The notes under the pieces were generated by a model. The model had not been told where the DNA came from. It saw only the letters and a list, made by a program, of their open reading frames with translations, and did no database searches. Source: Peptococcaceae bacterium UBA5767 (GTDB lineage: Bacteria > Bacillota > TC1 > UBA5767). Taken from it: a stretch of 64,000 bases of DNA. Positions 44,092 to 53,579 of the stretch are shown here, one piece after another. The DNA lies in the NCBI GenBank assembly GCA_002418765.1, contig DIET01000010.1, positions 46,949 through 110,948 of the forward strand. The letters run 5' to 3'. How positions within the stretch are numbered: the first letter of the stretch is position 1; the number at the start of each line of letters is the position of its first letter. Both the position numbers and the translations under genes were made by a program.

Positions 44092-45465
44092 ATGTTGGTC
44101 GGCCGCAAACAGGAAATCCATTTCCTGGACAAAAATTATCAGAAGAATGGTTCCCAACTTCTTGCACTCTATGGCAAGCGTCGAACAGGCAAAACAGAAT
44201 TATTGAAATCATTTTGCCAAGGTAAGAATCATTCTTTTTACGTATGCCGTGAAACGACTGACGGAGAACAAATCCGCTTATTCTCCAACAAAATATTGGA
44301 GCACGATCCTCTTCAGCCCTACATTGGAACCTTTCCTGATTGGGAAAGCGCTTTTGGCTTTCTTTTAGAAAAAAAACAAGAAAAATCCATCATCATCATT
44401 GATGAATTCCCATACATGGTCCAAAACAACCCTGCCATTCCTTCCATTTTGCAGTCCGTATGGGACAGCAAACACCAAGACGGTAACACGATGCTTGTCT
44501 TAACGGGTTCAGCCATGGGCTACATGGAAAAAGAAATACTAGGTGGCAACAAACCATTGTTCGGAAGAACCGATGGCATTCTTGTCATGGATGAACTAAA
44601 TTTCATAGATGCAGTCTCACTACTAAGGATGGACGCTCCCATGGCCATAGAAAGCGTTTGCATCCTGGGCGGCGTGCCACGATATTTGCAACAGTTTTCG
44701 CCTAACCTCAACATAGAAGAAAACATCAAAGAGCATATCCTCAACAAAGGATGTAGTCTCTATAGCGAAATAGACTACCTGATGAAACAAGATTTGCGTG
44801 AAGCTGCGACCTATTATACCATTCTGGAAGCATTGGCCAAGGGTTTCCACAAAATTGGAGACATCAGCAGAAAGACTGAACTGGACCGCACCAAGATCAA
44901 TGTTTATCTGAAAATCCTTCAGGATTTAAGAGTTGTCCAGCGTGAACAACCTGTTACCAGTACAAAGGGTACCAACAAAAGTCACAACTCACGTTACCGT
45001 ATTAGCAACCATTACTTCCGTTTCTTTTTTCGCTTCATGTACCCCCATCATTCCTGGTTGGAGGAAGGAGAAACGGACCGACTGTATACAGAAATCATTC
45101 ATCCGCAACTTGCAGACTTCTACCGAGAGAGTTTGATGACCGCAGCCAAAGAAAATTTGATATCCGCTAATAAAAAGGGAGAGCTTCCCTTTTCTCTGAT
45201 GGTTCTGGGTCCCTATTGGGACAAAGAAACAGAGCTCGACCTTTTGGGATTGGGTATTCACGATGAGCTGTTATCCGTAGCCATCATTAGTCGGCCAGAT
45301 GGTGCGGGTTTGGATGACCTGCAACAGCTGAGAGAACGAACAGCCCTCCTCAAACGGCATGCAGACAAACAGGTTTTCTGTCTTTTCTCTCTACACGGTT
45401 TTCATGATAATTTAACGAAAATGAGTCTTTTGGATTCATCTATACTTTTAAAAAAATTTCTATAG
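44092..45465 (+). CDS. AAA ATPase of the archaeal-type ATPase_2 / DUF234 family
   Basis: From ATG 44092 (behind AAAGGTGATGACC) the protein has 457 residues. Walker A is YGKRRTGKTELLK near residue 28, Walker B is IIIIDEFPYM near 105, and LTGSAMGYME follows. The C-terminal part (about 330-455) resembles DUF234, which carries a nuclease-like fold in related proteins. Such STAND-like ATPases are often orphan genes. It is followed 9 bases later by a helical protein of unknown role, so the two form a plus-strand operon. Confidence 0.86.
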   Translation: MLVGRKQEIHFLDKNYQKNGSQLLALYGKRRTGKTELLKSFCQGKNHSFYVCRETTDGEQIRLFSNKILEHDPLQPYIGTFPDWESAFGFLLEKKQEKSIIIIDEFPYMVQNNPAIPSILQSVWDSKHQDGNTMLVLTGSAMGYMEKEILGGNKPLFGRTDGILVMDELNFIDAVSLLRMDAPMAIESVCILGGVPRYLQQFSPNLNIEENIKEHILNKGCSLYSEIDYLMKQDLREAATYYTILEALAKGFHKIGDISRKTELDRTKINVYLKILQDLRVVQREQPVTSTKGTNKSHNSRYRISNHYFRFFFRFMYPHHSWLEEGETDRLYTEIIHPQLADFYRESLMTAAKENLISANKKGELPFSLMVLGPYWDKETELDLLGLGIHDELLSVAIISRPDGAGLDDLQQLRERTALLKRHADKQVFCLFSLHGFHDNLTKMSLLDSSILLKKFL

Positions 45466-45474
45466 GAGGCGCGC

Positions 45475-46209
45475 ATGGCTGTTTTTTCCTTTCCCTCACA
45501 AAAACAAACCAAATTATCTGCCTTGCTGAACAGCAAAGAAGGCTTCGAATATCTAAAAGCCATGACAGCCGAAAACATGCTCATTGAAGCAGAAGCACTG
45601 CTGTCGGCCAACAAACGTGAAAAAGCCTTGGCCTTGATTCGCCAAGCCAAAGACAAATTATTGCTCAACAAAGAAACCGATATTGAAAAACTCATCAACA
45701 TCTCTGTGATGTTGCAACGCGCAGAGCGCAAAAATGAAGCCTGGATGTTCCTCTTGAAAATCAAGGATCTATTCTACCAACGATGCGAAGAAGAATCCAT
45801 TCCCAACTATCAAGTTCTGGCTACGGAAAGTATCCTTTCCTATGCCATGAGCGAATTCCTTCGTTTGGAGAAAAAACTGGGTTACTGCTTCTTTATGGCC
45901 ATCAAGAGCTACCTCGAAGACACAACCGCCACTTTCTATCTCATGAACGCTTATATGCAAAAGGAAATTACCGAAAAGAATCCGGCCATCAAAAAAGCCT
46001 ACATCCAGGCTCGAAAACAAGCTGAATCCTATATGAACATCAAAATATCTGATCACTATATCAAAAACGCCATCTTCACACATGTGTCACGGTCCAGCAA
46101 AAAAGACAAACTACCTGAAGTCTTGTCCCTTGTCAAAGAGACCATTTCCCACATTCCCAAAATTGATTATATCAAGGTAGAAGAAGACCTGCTACGCATC
46201 ATGAAGTAA
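45475..46209 (+). CDS. Helical TPR-like protein of unknown function
   Basis: The 244-residue protein starts behind AGGAGGCGCGC, nine bases after the ATPase gene. It is almost all alpha-helical, with repeated amphipathic helices of 30-40 residues that look like tetratricopeptide repeats (AENMLIEAEALLSANKREKA, then DIEKLINISVMLQRAERKNE). There are no catalytic motifs, signal peptide or membrane segment. I do not recognise the family. Coupling to the ATPase suggests an adaptor or scaffold. Confidence 0.7.
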   Translation: MAVFSFPSQKQTKLSALLNSKEGFEYLKAMTAENMLIEAEALLSANKREKALALIRQAKDKLLLNKETDIEKLINISVMLQRAERKNEAWMFLLKIKDLFYQRCEEESIPNYQVLATESILSYAMSEFLRLEKKLGYCFFMAIKSYLEDTTATFYLMNAYMQKEITEKNPAIKKAYIQARKQAESYMNIKISDHYIKNAIFTHVSRSSKKDKLPEVLSLVKETISHIPKIDYIKVEEDLLRIMK

Positions 46210-46257
46210 GCCAAAAACACAACACAAACACGTATGACACCATAAAATTAGACATAA

Positions 46258-46288
46258 ATAAAAGGGCTGGTTTCCCAGCCCTTTTATT
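46258..46288. terminator. Bidirectional terminator
   Basis: AAAGGGCTGG pairs perfectly with CCAGCCCTTT around TTTC, with T/A runs on both sides. It separates the convergent helical-protein gene and the XRE gene. Confidence 0.92.
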
Positions 46289-46503
46289 CATCGAGTAAAT
46301 TTACCTTCATCATACCAAAACAACTCATCGAGTGTCTTGTCCAAAGCATAACAAATCCGCAAACACAACTTCAAGCTTGGATTGTACTTTCCAGCCTCAA
46401 TCAGTCCGATCGTTTGACGGGTAACATTGGCTTTATCAGCCAAAGCAACTTGGGAATAGCCTTTCTGTTTCCTGGCATTTCTAACACGATCATTCGGTGT
46501 CAT
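46288..46503 (-). CDS. XRE-family transcriptional regulator
   Basis: The 71-residue protein is a compact helix-turn-helix: RVRNARKQKGYSQVALADKA, then VTRQTIGLIEAGKYNPS and SLKLCLRICYALDKTLDELFW. This is the small YozG/Cro-like type that is often a stand-alone regulator in Firmicutes. Start is behind AAGGGGGGG. The stop is at the edge of the shared terminator. No target can be assigned. Confidence 0.9.
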   Translation of the reverse strand: MTPNDRVRNARKQKGYSQVALADKANVTRQTIGLIEAGKYNPSLKLCLRICYALDKTLDELFWYDEGKFTR

Positions 46504-46692
46504 AAAATCCCCCCCTTATATTTAATTCTCCCTATGCACCTTATTATATACACCGTGCCAAAAATACACAAGTCTCTGGGCAGCTGTAAAATAAAATTTA
46601 AGTTTTTTTCTTGCGAATTTTTTCACTTAAAATCTTTCTTCTACTCTTTCATGATGATATAATGAGCTGAAATGAAGAAAAGGGAGGAAATC

Positions 46693-47199
46693 ATGCGTAG
46701 TAAAAAACTTGAAGGCCTTATAGAACAAGGCTTTATTACCCCATCTCAAGCTCAGTATTTGGAAAACAGCATTGCCCAGAAAGAAACCATCATCATCTCC
46801 GGTCACAGAGGACACGGTCTAACACAACTATTTGGTAGTCTGCTGATGAGCATAGATAAAGACACCACCAGTTTCCAACAGGTAAGAAAACCAGAAACTG
46901 ATTTGCTTATTGACGCTGACTATTACATCGTGGGTGACCTCAAAGATATAGACTGGTCATCCATGCTGATTGACATCATATTAAAAGAAGGTGCCAACAT
47001 GATGGTCATGAAAGCCCCTGAATACGCCTATTCGGTGATGAAAATTCTCAAAGATGCCGCTCAAATGGGTGACATCACTGGCAAGGTATTCCAGATTGTA
47101 GAATGTAAAAAAATTGGCGAAGAAAAGAAAGTAGCGAAAATTACCAAAACCACTGTCGATGCCAACGGCAAGGCCATACGAGAAAATTTCGAAGGCTAA
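46693..47199 (+). CDS. Small protein resembling a degenerate VirB11/PilT-type ATPase
   Basis: From ATG 46693 (behind AGGGAGGAAATC) the protein has 168 residues. After a short helix comes IIISGHRGHGLTQLF, which matches a Walker A in shape but has Leu where Lys should be, so ATP hydrolysis is unlikely. Later DADYYIVGDLKDIDWSSM recalls the Walker B/His-box area of secretion ATPases (VGExRD). The C-terminal 35 residues are Lys/Thr-rich. It stands alone between two terminators. It may be a regulatory leftover of a pilus or secretion ATPase. Confidence 0.6.
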   Translation: MRSKKLEGLIEQGFITPSQAQYLENSIAQKETIIISGHRGHGLTQLFGSLLMSIDKDTTSFQQVRKPETDLLIDADYYIVGDLKDIDWSSMLIDIILKEGANMMVMKAPEYAYSVMKILKDAAQMGDITGKVFQIVECKKIGEEKKVAKITKTTVDANGKAIRENFEG

Positions 47200-47204
47200 A
47201 ATAA

Positions 47205-47249
47205 AACAGGCCACAGGGAATAATTAAAACGATTCCCTTGTGGCCTGTT
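47205..47249. terminator. Bidirectional terminator
   Basis: A 17-base inverted repeat pairs AACAGGCCACAGGGAAT with ATTCCCTTGTGGCCTGTT with a single G-T or mismatch step, in a loop of 10 bases. It lies between the convergent VirB11-like and guanine deaminase genes. Confidence 0.9.
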
Positions 47250-47276
47250 ATATTAAGTATGCATAACTCATCTTTG

Positions 47277-48557
47277 CTATTGTTCAGGAAAAGGTTTGCG
47301 CACTTCCTGACCATCCACAAATCTGTGAATAATATGTTCATCCCTTCCTACATAGAGGAATTTTTCTAACCGCTCTTCTATACTAAGTTCCCTTAAACGA
47401 TACGATTCATCATCAATAACCAGAAAGTCACCATGATAACCAGGTTCTAAACTTCCGTGTTTGCCAAAAAAGGAACCGCCCGATTTGGTACCCAAATAAA
47501 AGGCTTCCACCGTAGATAAAAAATCATTCGGCATCGCATTACTAACAGCCAACATTTTAGACAACTGCATGGACAATACCATCACTTTCGGCATGGACAA
47601 TTCATGCCCCCCGCTGATGTCTGACCCCAGCGCCACATGAACTCCTTGTTTCAGATAAGTCTTTACTGGCATGATACCACTGATAAGATTGGCATTGGAA
47701 AAGGGGCAATGTACTGCCACCACATCGGAATCCGCAAGCAAACGGATCTCCTCTTCAGAGCAGTAAATGCAATGTGCCATCAATGTTGGCTGGGCACCAA
47801 ACAAACCAAACTCTTGATAAACATGAGCATAACTCTCTGAGGATGGATGCAACGAGCATACCCAATCGATTTCTGACCTATTCTCATCAAGATGGCTCTG
47901 CACCGACAAATCATAGGTTGCTGCCAGATTCCCCAGAGCCTGCATCAACTCAGATGTACACGAAGGCACAAACCGTGGCGTAACAATAGAGGTTACCCTG
48001 GAGGATTTACGCAGATTTTTCAGAATGAAACGCTCCGTAGCAGCCACTGATTCCTTCGTATCCTCCACATAATAATCGGGCGAATTGCGATCCATATTCA
48101 CTTTACCCACCTTGGCATACAAGCCGGATTGCACCAGAAGATCAAAAAGCAACGTCGATGATTCTTCGTGGATCGTGGCATATATGCCACTGTACAAAGT
48201 GCCCGCAGACCATAACCGATTGATCAGTTTCCGATAAACCATCCGGGCATAATCCAGATCCTTGTATTTGGATTCTTCTGGAAAAGTATATTTTTCCAAC
48301 CAAGGCAATAATTCCATATCAGCACCAAGTCCGATATTGGGAAACTGCGGAGCATGAAGATGTAAATCAGCGAAGCCTGGAACAATCAGCTTATGGCGAA
48401 AATCAAGAAATTGATCACCTTCCATCTCTTCAGGCCTCTTTGATTCCAAGGATTCAATCATGCCATCCACAAGGATCATATAGGCATCCTTTTGCGCCCT
48501 AAACGATTGCGACGACTCTGCAAAAATAATATCACCGAACACGATGGTTCTCATCAT
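47277..48557 (-). CDS. guaD: Guanine deaminase
   Basis: The 426-residue protein has the guanine deaminase signature PGFADLHLHAPQFPNIGLGAD near residue 60, with metal HxH. VQSHLDENRSEI, LMAHCIYCSEEE, HCPFSNANL and LGSDISGG supply the other zinc and substrate contacts. It converts guanine to xanthine. It is separate from the island, but guanine-to-xanthine fits the same purine theme. Start ATG 48557 follows AAGGTGAT. Intact. Confidence 0.93.
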   Translation of the reverse strand: MMRTIVFGDIIFAESSQSFRAQKDAYMILVDGMIESLESKRPEEMEGDQFLDFRHKLIVPGFADLHLHAPQFPNIGLGADMELLPWLEKYTFPEESKYKDLDYARMVYRKLINRLWSAGTLYSGIYATIHEESSTLLFDLLVQSGLYAKVGKVNMDRNSPDYYVEDTKESVAATERFILKNLRKSSRVTSIVTPRFVPSCTSELMQALGNLAATYDLSVQSHLDENRSEIDWVCSLHPSSESYAHVYQEFGLFGAQPTLMAHCIYCSEEEIRLLADSDVVAVHCPFSNANLISGIMPVKTYLKQGVHVALGSDISGGHELSMPKVMVLSMQLSKMLAVSNAMPNDFLSTVEAFYLGTKSGGSFFGKHGSLEPGYHGDFLVIDDESYRLRELSIEERLEKFLYVGRDEHIIHRFVDGQEVRKPFPEQ

Positions 48558-48644
48558 ATCACCTTGTATAATGAACTCGTAGTCAAGCCACGGTCATTAG
48601 CCTTTCTTTATTACTGTATAATTAACATAATGTTGTGGATTGGT

Positions 48645-48968
48645 TCAATCACCTACAGCATGACTGTTGTGATTAGGCTCCAACCACATCTCTATGTTTT
48701 TTTGTTTATGAGTTAGATAACGCTTTGACGTTTTATCTCGGGCAAGGATACATAACATAGAACCGTATGGACCCACATCCAAATTTTGAAAGGATGTGAT
48801 CTTCTGATCTTCATTGGCATCGATGTTGCCAAAGACAAACACGATTGTTTCATAGCTGATTGACCGTGCATGAATTTCACTAAAGAGCATATTCTACTTC
48901 TTTTTGTGATGCTCATTTCTATCATGTACAAGTATCTCGGTTTCCAACATATTTGCCATTGATTCCAT
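48645..48968 (-). pseudogene. Small gene interrupted by an in-frame amber codon
   Basis: From ATG 48966-48968, behind an excellent AAGGAGAC ribosome site and a TATAAT at about 49000, the frame runs 24 codons to a TAG at 48894-48896. It then stays open for 82 more codons to a TGA, reading LFSEIHARSISYETIVFVF and later SMLCILARDK. The part after the TAG has no ribosome site of its own. Either a nonsense mutation inactivated the gene, or the TAG is read through. The product is not recognisable. Amber read-through as pyrrolysine is possible only if the organism has pyl genes, which are not in the window. Confidence 0.5.
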
Positions 48969-49080
48969 CTACTTAGTCTCCTTATTAGTCAATACCATTA
49001 TACTTATTCGAGACAATCCGATAATTTCCTTCTCTTTTTGCTTAATTGTCCATATGTCTAACAACTTTTTTTGCTGTAAA

Positions 49081-49106
49081 ATAAAAGGAGCCTAGGCTCC
49101 CTTTTT
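49081..49106. terminator. Terminator after the phosphohexomutase gene
   Basis: GGGAGCCTAGGCTCC is a near-perfect palindrome flanked on the minus strand by TTTTATTTT. It ends the leftward pgm operon. Confidence 0.9.
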
Positions 49107-49115
49107 AAATCCTGT

Positions 49116-50774
49116 TTATAAAGAGGCTTGAAGATACTGTTCTAAACGAAATGTAATGACCTCCTTGATGGTTTGTAGATATCTGTCGGCCTCCTCTTTT
49201 CCTTTGGCCACACCGCTGATGTATACCTTTAATTTGGGTTCCGTACCAGAAGGTCGAATGGCAAACCAACTGGTATTTTTCATGTGGTAAATGAGTACAT
49301 CTGCCACCGTATAACCAGGTAGTTCGTCCAGAAAGTCCGTCGTTCTCAGCACCTCCAAGTCTCCTGCAAAATCAAGGGGTCGCTTGCGAATATCCACCAT
49401 CAACCCTTCCATCTGATTCTTGCCTTCCTGACCTTCAAGCACTATATTCATAGTTTCTTCTTGATAGTAACCATACTCTTGATACAGTTCATCCAGCCGG
49501 TCAAAAAGCGTTTTCCCTTCGCGTAGATACGATCCAACCATCTCAGATACCACCACCGCCGCACCAATGCCATCCTTATCACGGATATAACTGCCAGGCA
49601 AATAGCCAATACTCTCTTCAAAAGCAAACAGGACCTGCACCCCTTCTTGAACCAACTGATCCACTTTTTCTCCGATAAACTTAAATCCCGTCAATGTGTT
49701 TTCCACCAACAGTCCATGTCTGCGTGCAATATCAGCCGCAAAATCGCTGGTTACCACACTCTTGATGATGGCAGCCGGTCGAGTAACCGTCCGGTTATTC
49801 AACAAGTAATCCACGAGCAAGGCTCCCAGCTGATTGCCACTGACAACACGATATGCATCCTGATGGCGAACCAAAACGCCCAGTCGATCAGCGTCCGGAT
49901 CAGTAGCCAACAACAGATGTGCTTTCTCTCGTTCTCCTTGCTGCAACAGTAGTTTTAAAGCATCCTCTTCCTCCGGATTGGGCTTAGGCGCTGTGGGGAA
50001 ATCTCCATCGGGTGCAAACTGTTCGTGTACAACATCTACATGATAGCCCAATTCACCTAGTACCCGCAGCGTCATTTCGCCACCAATACCATGTAACGGA
50101 GTATACATGATGCGCAACGCATCATTAACCGGTTTACGGTGCAATGATTTCAACGTTTTGACGAACGATTCATCCAAAGCAAGACTGGCTTCCGACACCA
50201 ACCTTTCTTGGTCGTCATAACGTATGTCCTGATATCGATGAATGGCATCGATCTTTTCGAACACCAAATCAGCTTCCTCAGGAGAAAGTTGGCAACCCTT
50301 CCCGTTGTAAGCCTTATAGCCATTGTAATCCGCCGGATTATGGCTGGCCGTCAGCATCAAGCCCCCCATAGCCTGCTCTTCAAGGATGGCAAACGACAAT
50401 TGTGGTGTGGAGCCATAGTGTTTGAATATTTTGGCAGGAATACCATTGCCACTAAAAACTCTGGCTGCTTCTATCGCAAATTCTCTGGAGAAATGCCGGC
50501 AATCATAGGCCAAATAGACTCCTTGCGCCAACCGGTCTGCATATCGCTCTTTTAAAAACTGAGCATATCCTTGTGTGACCTTGCGCACAATGTATACATT
50601 CATTCGATTGGTGCCCAAGCCACGAATACCCCTCAACCCGGCTGTACCAAATTCAAGATCCTGATAAAAGCGTTCCTCTTTTTCTTCTTCACTAAGAGAT
50701 TCCAGTATATGGATTTCCTCTTGGGTTAAAAATCCTCCCTGCATCCAAGCTAGGTATCGTTCCTGATATCCCAT
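49116..50774 (-). CDS. pgcA: Phospho-sugar mutase (phosphoglucomutase/phosphomannomutase family)
   Basis: The 552-residue protein has the catalytic Ser in LMLTASHNPADYNGYK near residue 138, the metal loop DPDADRLGV near residue 290, the sugar-binding FAFEESIGYLPGS and the C-terminal phosphate loop RPSGTEPKLKVY. This is the large Firmicutes PgcA type that interconverts glucose 1- and 6-phosphate. Start behind AAAGGAG. It is 11 bases after the CapD-like gene, consistent with a role in surface polysaccharide precursor supply. Confidence 0.93.
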   Translation of the reverse strand: MGYQERYLAWMQGGFLTQEEIHILESLSEEEKEERFYQDLEFGTAGLRGIRGLGTNRMNVYIVRKVTQGYAQFLKERYADRLAQGVYLAYDCRHFSREFAIEAARVFSGNGIPAKIFKHYGSTPQLSFAILEEQAMGGLMLTASHNPADYNGYKAYNGKGCQLSPEEADLVFEKIDAIHRYQDIRYDDQERLVSEASLALDESFVKTLKSLHRKPVNDALRIMYTPLHGIGGEMTLRVLGELGYHVDVVHEQFAPDGDFPTAPKPNPEEEDALKLLLQQGEREKAHLLLATDPDADRLGVLVRHQDAYRVVSGNQLGALLVDYLLNNRTVTRPAAIIKSVVTSDFAADIARRHGLLVENTLTGFKFIGEKVDQLVQEGVQVLFAFEESIGYLPGSYIRDKDGIGAAVVVSEMVGSYLREGKTLFDRLDELYQEYGYYQEETMNIVLEGQEGKNQMEGLMVDIRKRPLDFAGDLEVLRTTDFLDELPGYTVADVLIYHMKNTSWFAIRPSGTEPKLKVYISGVAKGKEEADRYLQTIKEVITFRLEQYLQASL

Positions 50775-50785
50775 AAACTCTCCTT

Positions 50786-52657
50786 TCAGGCGTTCTCTGT
50801 CTTCTCCAAATGATATGGCTCATAGGTTTTTAAAATACTGTGCAAAACATCCTTGATCACAATATCATCACTATCCAATACTTTCTGCAATCTATCCAGG
50901 TTTTCCTGCATCTGCAGTTCAGTTTCCACAAAAGGCTTCCCAATAAAAATTTTCTCATTGCGTGTCCGTTCTAGTCCTTCTTCTTCCAATAAAAGTTCCT
51001 CATACAACTTCTCGCCCGGACGAAGACCGATAAAGACAATATCAATATCGTCATAAGGTTCATATCCTGACAATTCAATCAGATCTTCTGCTAATTTAAG
51101 GATTTTCACTGGTTCACCCATGTCGAGAACAAACATTTCTCCTCCATGAGCCATGGTTCCGGACTCCAGTACCAACTGAACCGCTTCTTGCACTGTCATA
51201 AAATAGCGAACAACCTCTGGATGCGTCACCGTAACCGGTCCTCCTTGGGCAATCTGTCTGCGGAACAAAGGAATGACACTGCCATTCGACCCCAGCACAT
51301 TGCCAAATCGTACCGCCACAAACTCCGTGAGGGCATTTTTATTGAAGCCCTGGATAATCATTTCCGCCAACCTCTTGCTAGCCCCCATTACATTGGTGGG
51401 ATTCACTGCCTTGTCAGTAGAAATCATGATAAACTTGTCGACATCAAACGCTTTGGACAGACGAGCTATCTTCATGGTACCCCATACATTGTTTAGAAGA
51501 GCTTCGCGTATATTGGATTCCATCAAGGGCACATGCTTGTGCGCTGCCGCATGGAAAACCACATCCAATTGATACCGACCAAACAAATTTGCCATTCCTC
51601 GCTCATCACACACGGAGCCAATTTCAATATGCAGATTCAGATTGGGATATCGTCTTTCCAGTTCCAGTCCAATCTCATATACATTGTTCTCATAAATATC
51701 CAAAACGACCAAGCTCGCCGGCCGAAAAGCAGCAATTTGACGACAGAGCTCCGAACCGATGGAGCCACCACCGCCAGTCACCAACACATTTTTCCCAGTC
51801 AGATAAGCTCGAATATGTTCTACATCCCAAGCGACCGGATCCCGTCCCAAAAGGTCCACCACATCAACATCCCTTAGTTTTTTCAAACTGATACGGCCGT
51901 CGATAAGCTGATACAAAGCCGGAAGAATTTGCAGCTTGCACGATGTTTCCTTGCAAATATGCAATACTTCCTGAACAGTTTTCTTGGTGGCCGTAGGAAT
52001 GGCAATGATGATCTCATCCACCGACATTTTTTGCACCAGCGATGCGATATCATTTCTATTGCCCCGAATGGGGATTCCATAAAGCCGTTTCCCTTTCTTG
52101 GTAACATCGTCGTCTACGATCACCACGGGAGTTTTACCAAGCTGAGGATTTTTTTGAAGCTCCCGAATCACCATGGCGCCAGCTTCTCCACCACCTGCAA
52201 TCATGATTCGTACCTTGCTTTTTTTCTCAATTCTGGTGGAACTCAATGCCCTGCGCAGAATACGATAAAAGATACGAATGCCTCCATTAAAAGCCATGAC
52301 CAAAAGAGGAAATAAAAAATACCAGCTCCGAGGAATCAACATGCCGAACATGGCACCGATTACAGCCAAAAGACCGGTGCCCACAATCGCGGCTGTCACC
52401 GTATTGATAAGTTCCTCCACGGAAGCAAACTGCCACAAACTATCGTACAAACCAAACAAATAGAACAAAGCCAGCATAACCGACGATGTAATAACAGCAT
52501 GCCAGCCAAAGCCAACCAACATTTCATCTGGGATACTCAAATCATACCGTAATGCCAAAGCCAGGCCGTTGGCCAGTATAAAGAAGAATACATCCATAAT
52601 CAGCAAATAAATAATGCGATATCTTCCTGTGACGATATTTGTGATCTTTTTAACCAT
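50786..52657 (-). CDS. Membrane nucleotide-sugar epimerase/dehydratase (CapD/EpsC/WbpM-like)
   Basis: From ATG 52657 (behind GGGTG) the protein has 623 residues. About the first 150 residues hold four membrane helices, then an early Rossmann-like region and from about residue 285 an SDR domain with TGGGGSIGSELCRQ. Further SDR motifs are HAAAHKHVPLME and MISTDKAVNPTNVMGASKR. It makes UDP-4-keto-6-deoxy sugars for surface glycans. It is flanked by the CpsB-type phosphatase and PgcA genes. Full length for the membrane form. Confidence 0.92.
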   Translation of the reverse strand: MVKKITNIVTGRYRIIYLLIMDVFFFILANGLALALRYDLSIPDEMLVGFGWHAVITSSVMLALFYLFGLYDSLWQFASVEELINTVTAAIVGTGLLAVIGAMFGMLIPRSWYFLFPLLVMAFNGGIRIFYRILRRALSSTRIEKKSKVRIMIAGGGEAGAMVIRELQKNPQLGKTPVVIVDDDVTKKGKRLYGIPIRGNRNDIASLVQKMSVDEIIIAIPTATKKTVQEVLHICKETSCKLQILPALYQLIDGRISLKKLRDVDVVDLLGRDPVAWDVEHIRAYLTGKNVLVTGGGGSIGSELCRQIAAFRPASLVVLDIYENNVYEIGLELERRYPNLNLHIEIGSVCDERGMANLFGRYQLDVVFHAAAHKHVPLMESNIREALLNNVWGTMKIARLSKAFDVDKFIMISTDKAVNPTNVMGASKRLAEMIIQGFNKNALTEFVAVRFGNVLGSNGSVIPLFRRQIAQGGPVTVTHPEVVRYFMTVQEAVQLVLESGTMAHGGEMFVLDMGEPVKILKLAEDLIELSGYEPYDDIDIVFIGLRPGEKLYEELLLEEEGLERTRNEKIFIGKPFVETELQMQENLDRLQKVLDSDDIVIKDVLHSILKTYEPYHLEKTENA

Positions 52658-52671
52658 GTTGTCACCCATTT

Positions 52672-53451
52672 CTATTTGGTCCAAAAACGCCTACGCCTTT
52701 TTGCACCCATCTCACCCATTCCATCCTCGCGCTCAATAGGCTGATTCAACAAAACCTTGTGGGGATTGACCAACACCAAACGTTCGGCCAGCTCTGATCC
52801 TACCTTGCGCTTCAACAGTGCATGCACTTGATGCAAATGACTCTTCCTGTTCGTCAGGCCATGGGCATCACTGGATACAAAATCCACTGTTCCCATCTCA
52901 AGCATCTTCCACGCCAGTCGCTTCGCCACAGACCCATGAAGCCCCAGCAAAGAATCCGCATTGATCTGAAACAATGCTTCTTCTTCAGAAAGTTTCCTGA
53001 TCAATGAAAGGTCTTCTGCCGCATAAACCGCTCTCTCGAAGTGGGCCAAAATAGGTCGATAGCCCATAAGGCGCAGTTCAAACAAAATATCATTTAAATC
53101 AGGTAGCGGACAGAACAACGGCGCTTCCACCAGAGCATAATCTGAGCCCGCCAGCGTGACCAACCGATCCGACTGCAATAACCGCGGTGTATGCTCATCC
53201 AAAAGTATTTCCTGACCTGGATGAATCATGAAATCAAGACCGGCTTCTAACAATGAGCGTTGTAAATCAAAACATGCCTGTTGAATATCCGAAGGCATGA
53301 TGCTTCGTTCTCCATAAATCGGACCATGAGGTGTGGCCACCACCTCGGATATGCCATCAGCCATAAATGCCCTGACCATATGGAGGCTTTCCTCCATGGT
53401 TTCAGGACCGTCGTCCATTCCAGGCAAAATATGACAATGTATATCAATCAT
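52672..53451 (-). CDS. CpsB/YwqE-type PHP tyrosine phosphatase
   Basis: From ATG 53451 the protein has 259 residues and opens with the PHP metal motif IDIHCHILPGMDDGP. Further PHP residues are TPHGPIYGE, HPGQEILLDEH, AHFERAV and SSDAHGL. CpsB dephosphorylates the tyrosine kinase that controls capsule export. It is followed 15 bases later by the CapD-like gene; no kinase gene is in the window. Basic C-terminal tail of about 30 residues. Confidence 0.9.
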   Translation of the reverse strand: MIDIHCHILPGMDDGPETMEESLHMVRAFMADGISEVVATPHGPIYGERSIMPSDIQQACFDLQRSLLEAGLDFMIHPGQEILLDEHTPRLLQSDRLVTLAGSDYALVEAPLFCPLPDLNDILFELRLMGYRPILAHFERAVYAAEDLSLIRKLSEEEALFQINADSLLGLHGSVAKRLAWKMLEMGTVDFVSSDAHGLTNRKSHLHQVHALLKRKVGSELAERLVLVNPHKVLLNQPIEREDGMGEMGAKRRRRFWTK

Positions 53452-53579
53452 TATCTGGCTCACCTCTAATCATCTTATAAAACAAAACACTGGCAAATGC
53501 ATATTCACTATAACATAAATCATATCATGATTCTACAATATAAATTACATTTTTTCTTCATTGTATTTGTAGCCATAGA

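Noticed and set aside
48558..48640. Purine-riboswitch-like 3' half (TTGACTACGAG) before guaD
   Set aside because: Only the J3/1-like motif is present. The two kissing-loop hairpins and the J2/3 TCTAC are missing, so I treat it as chance.
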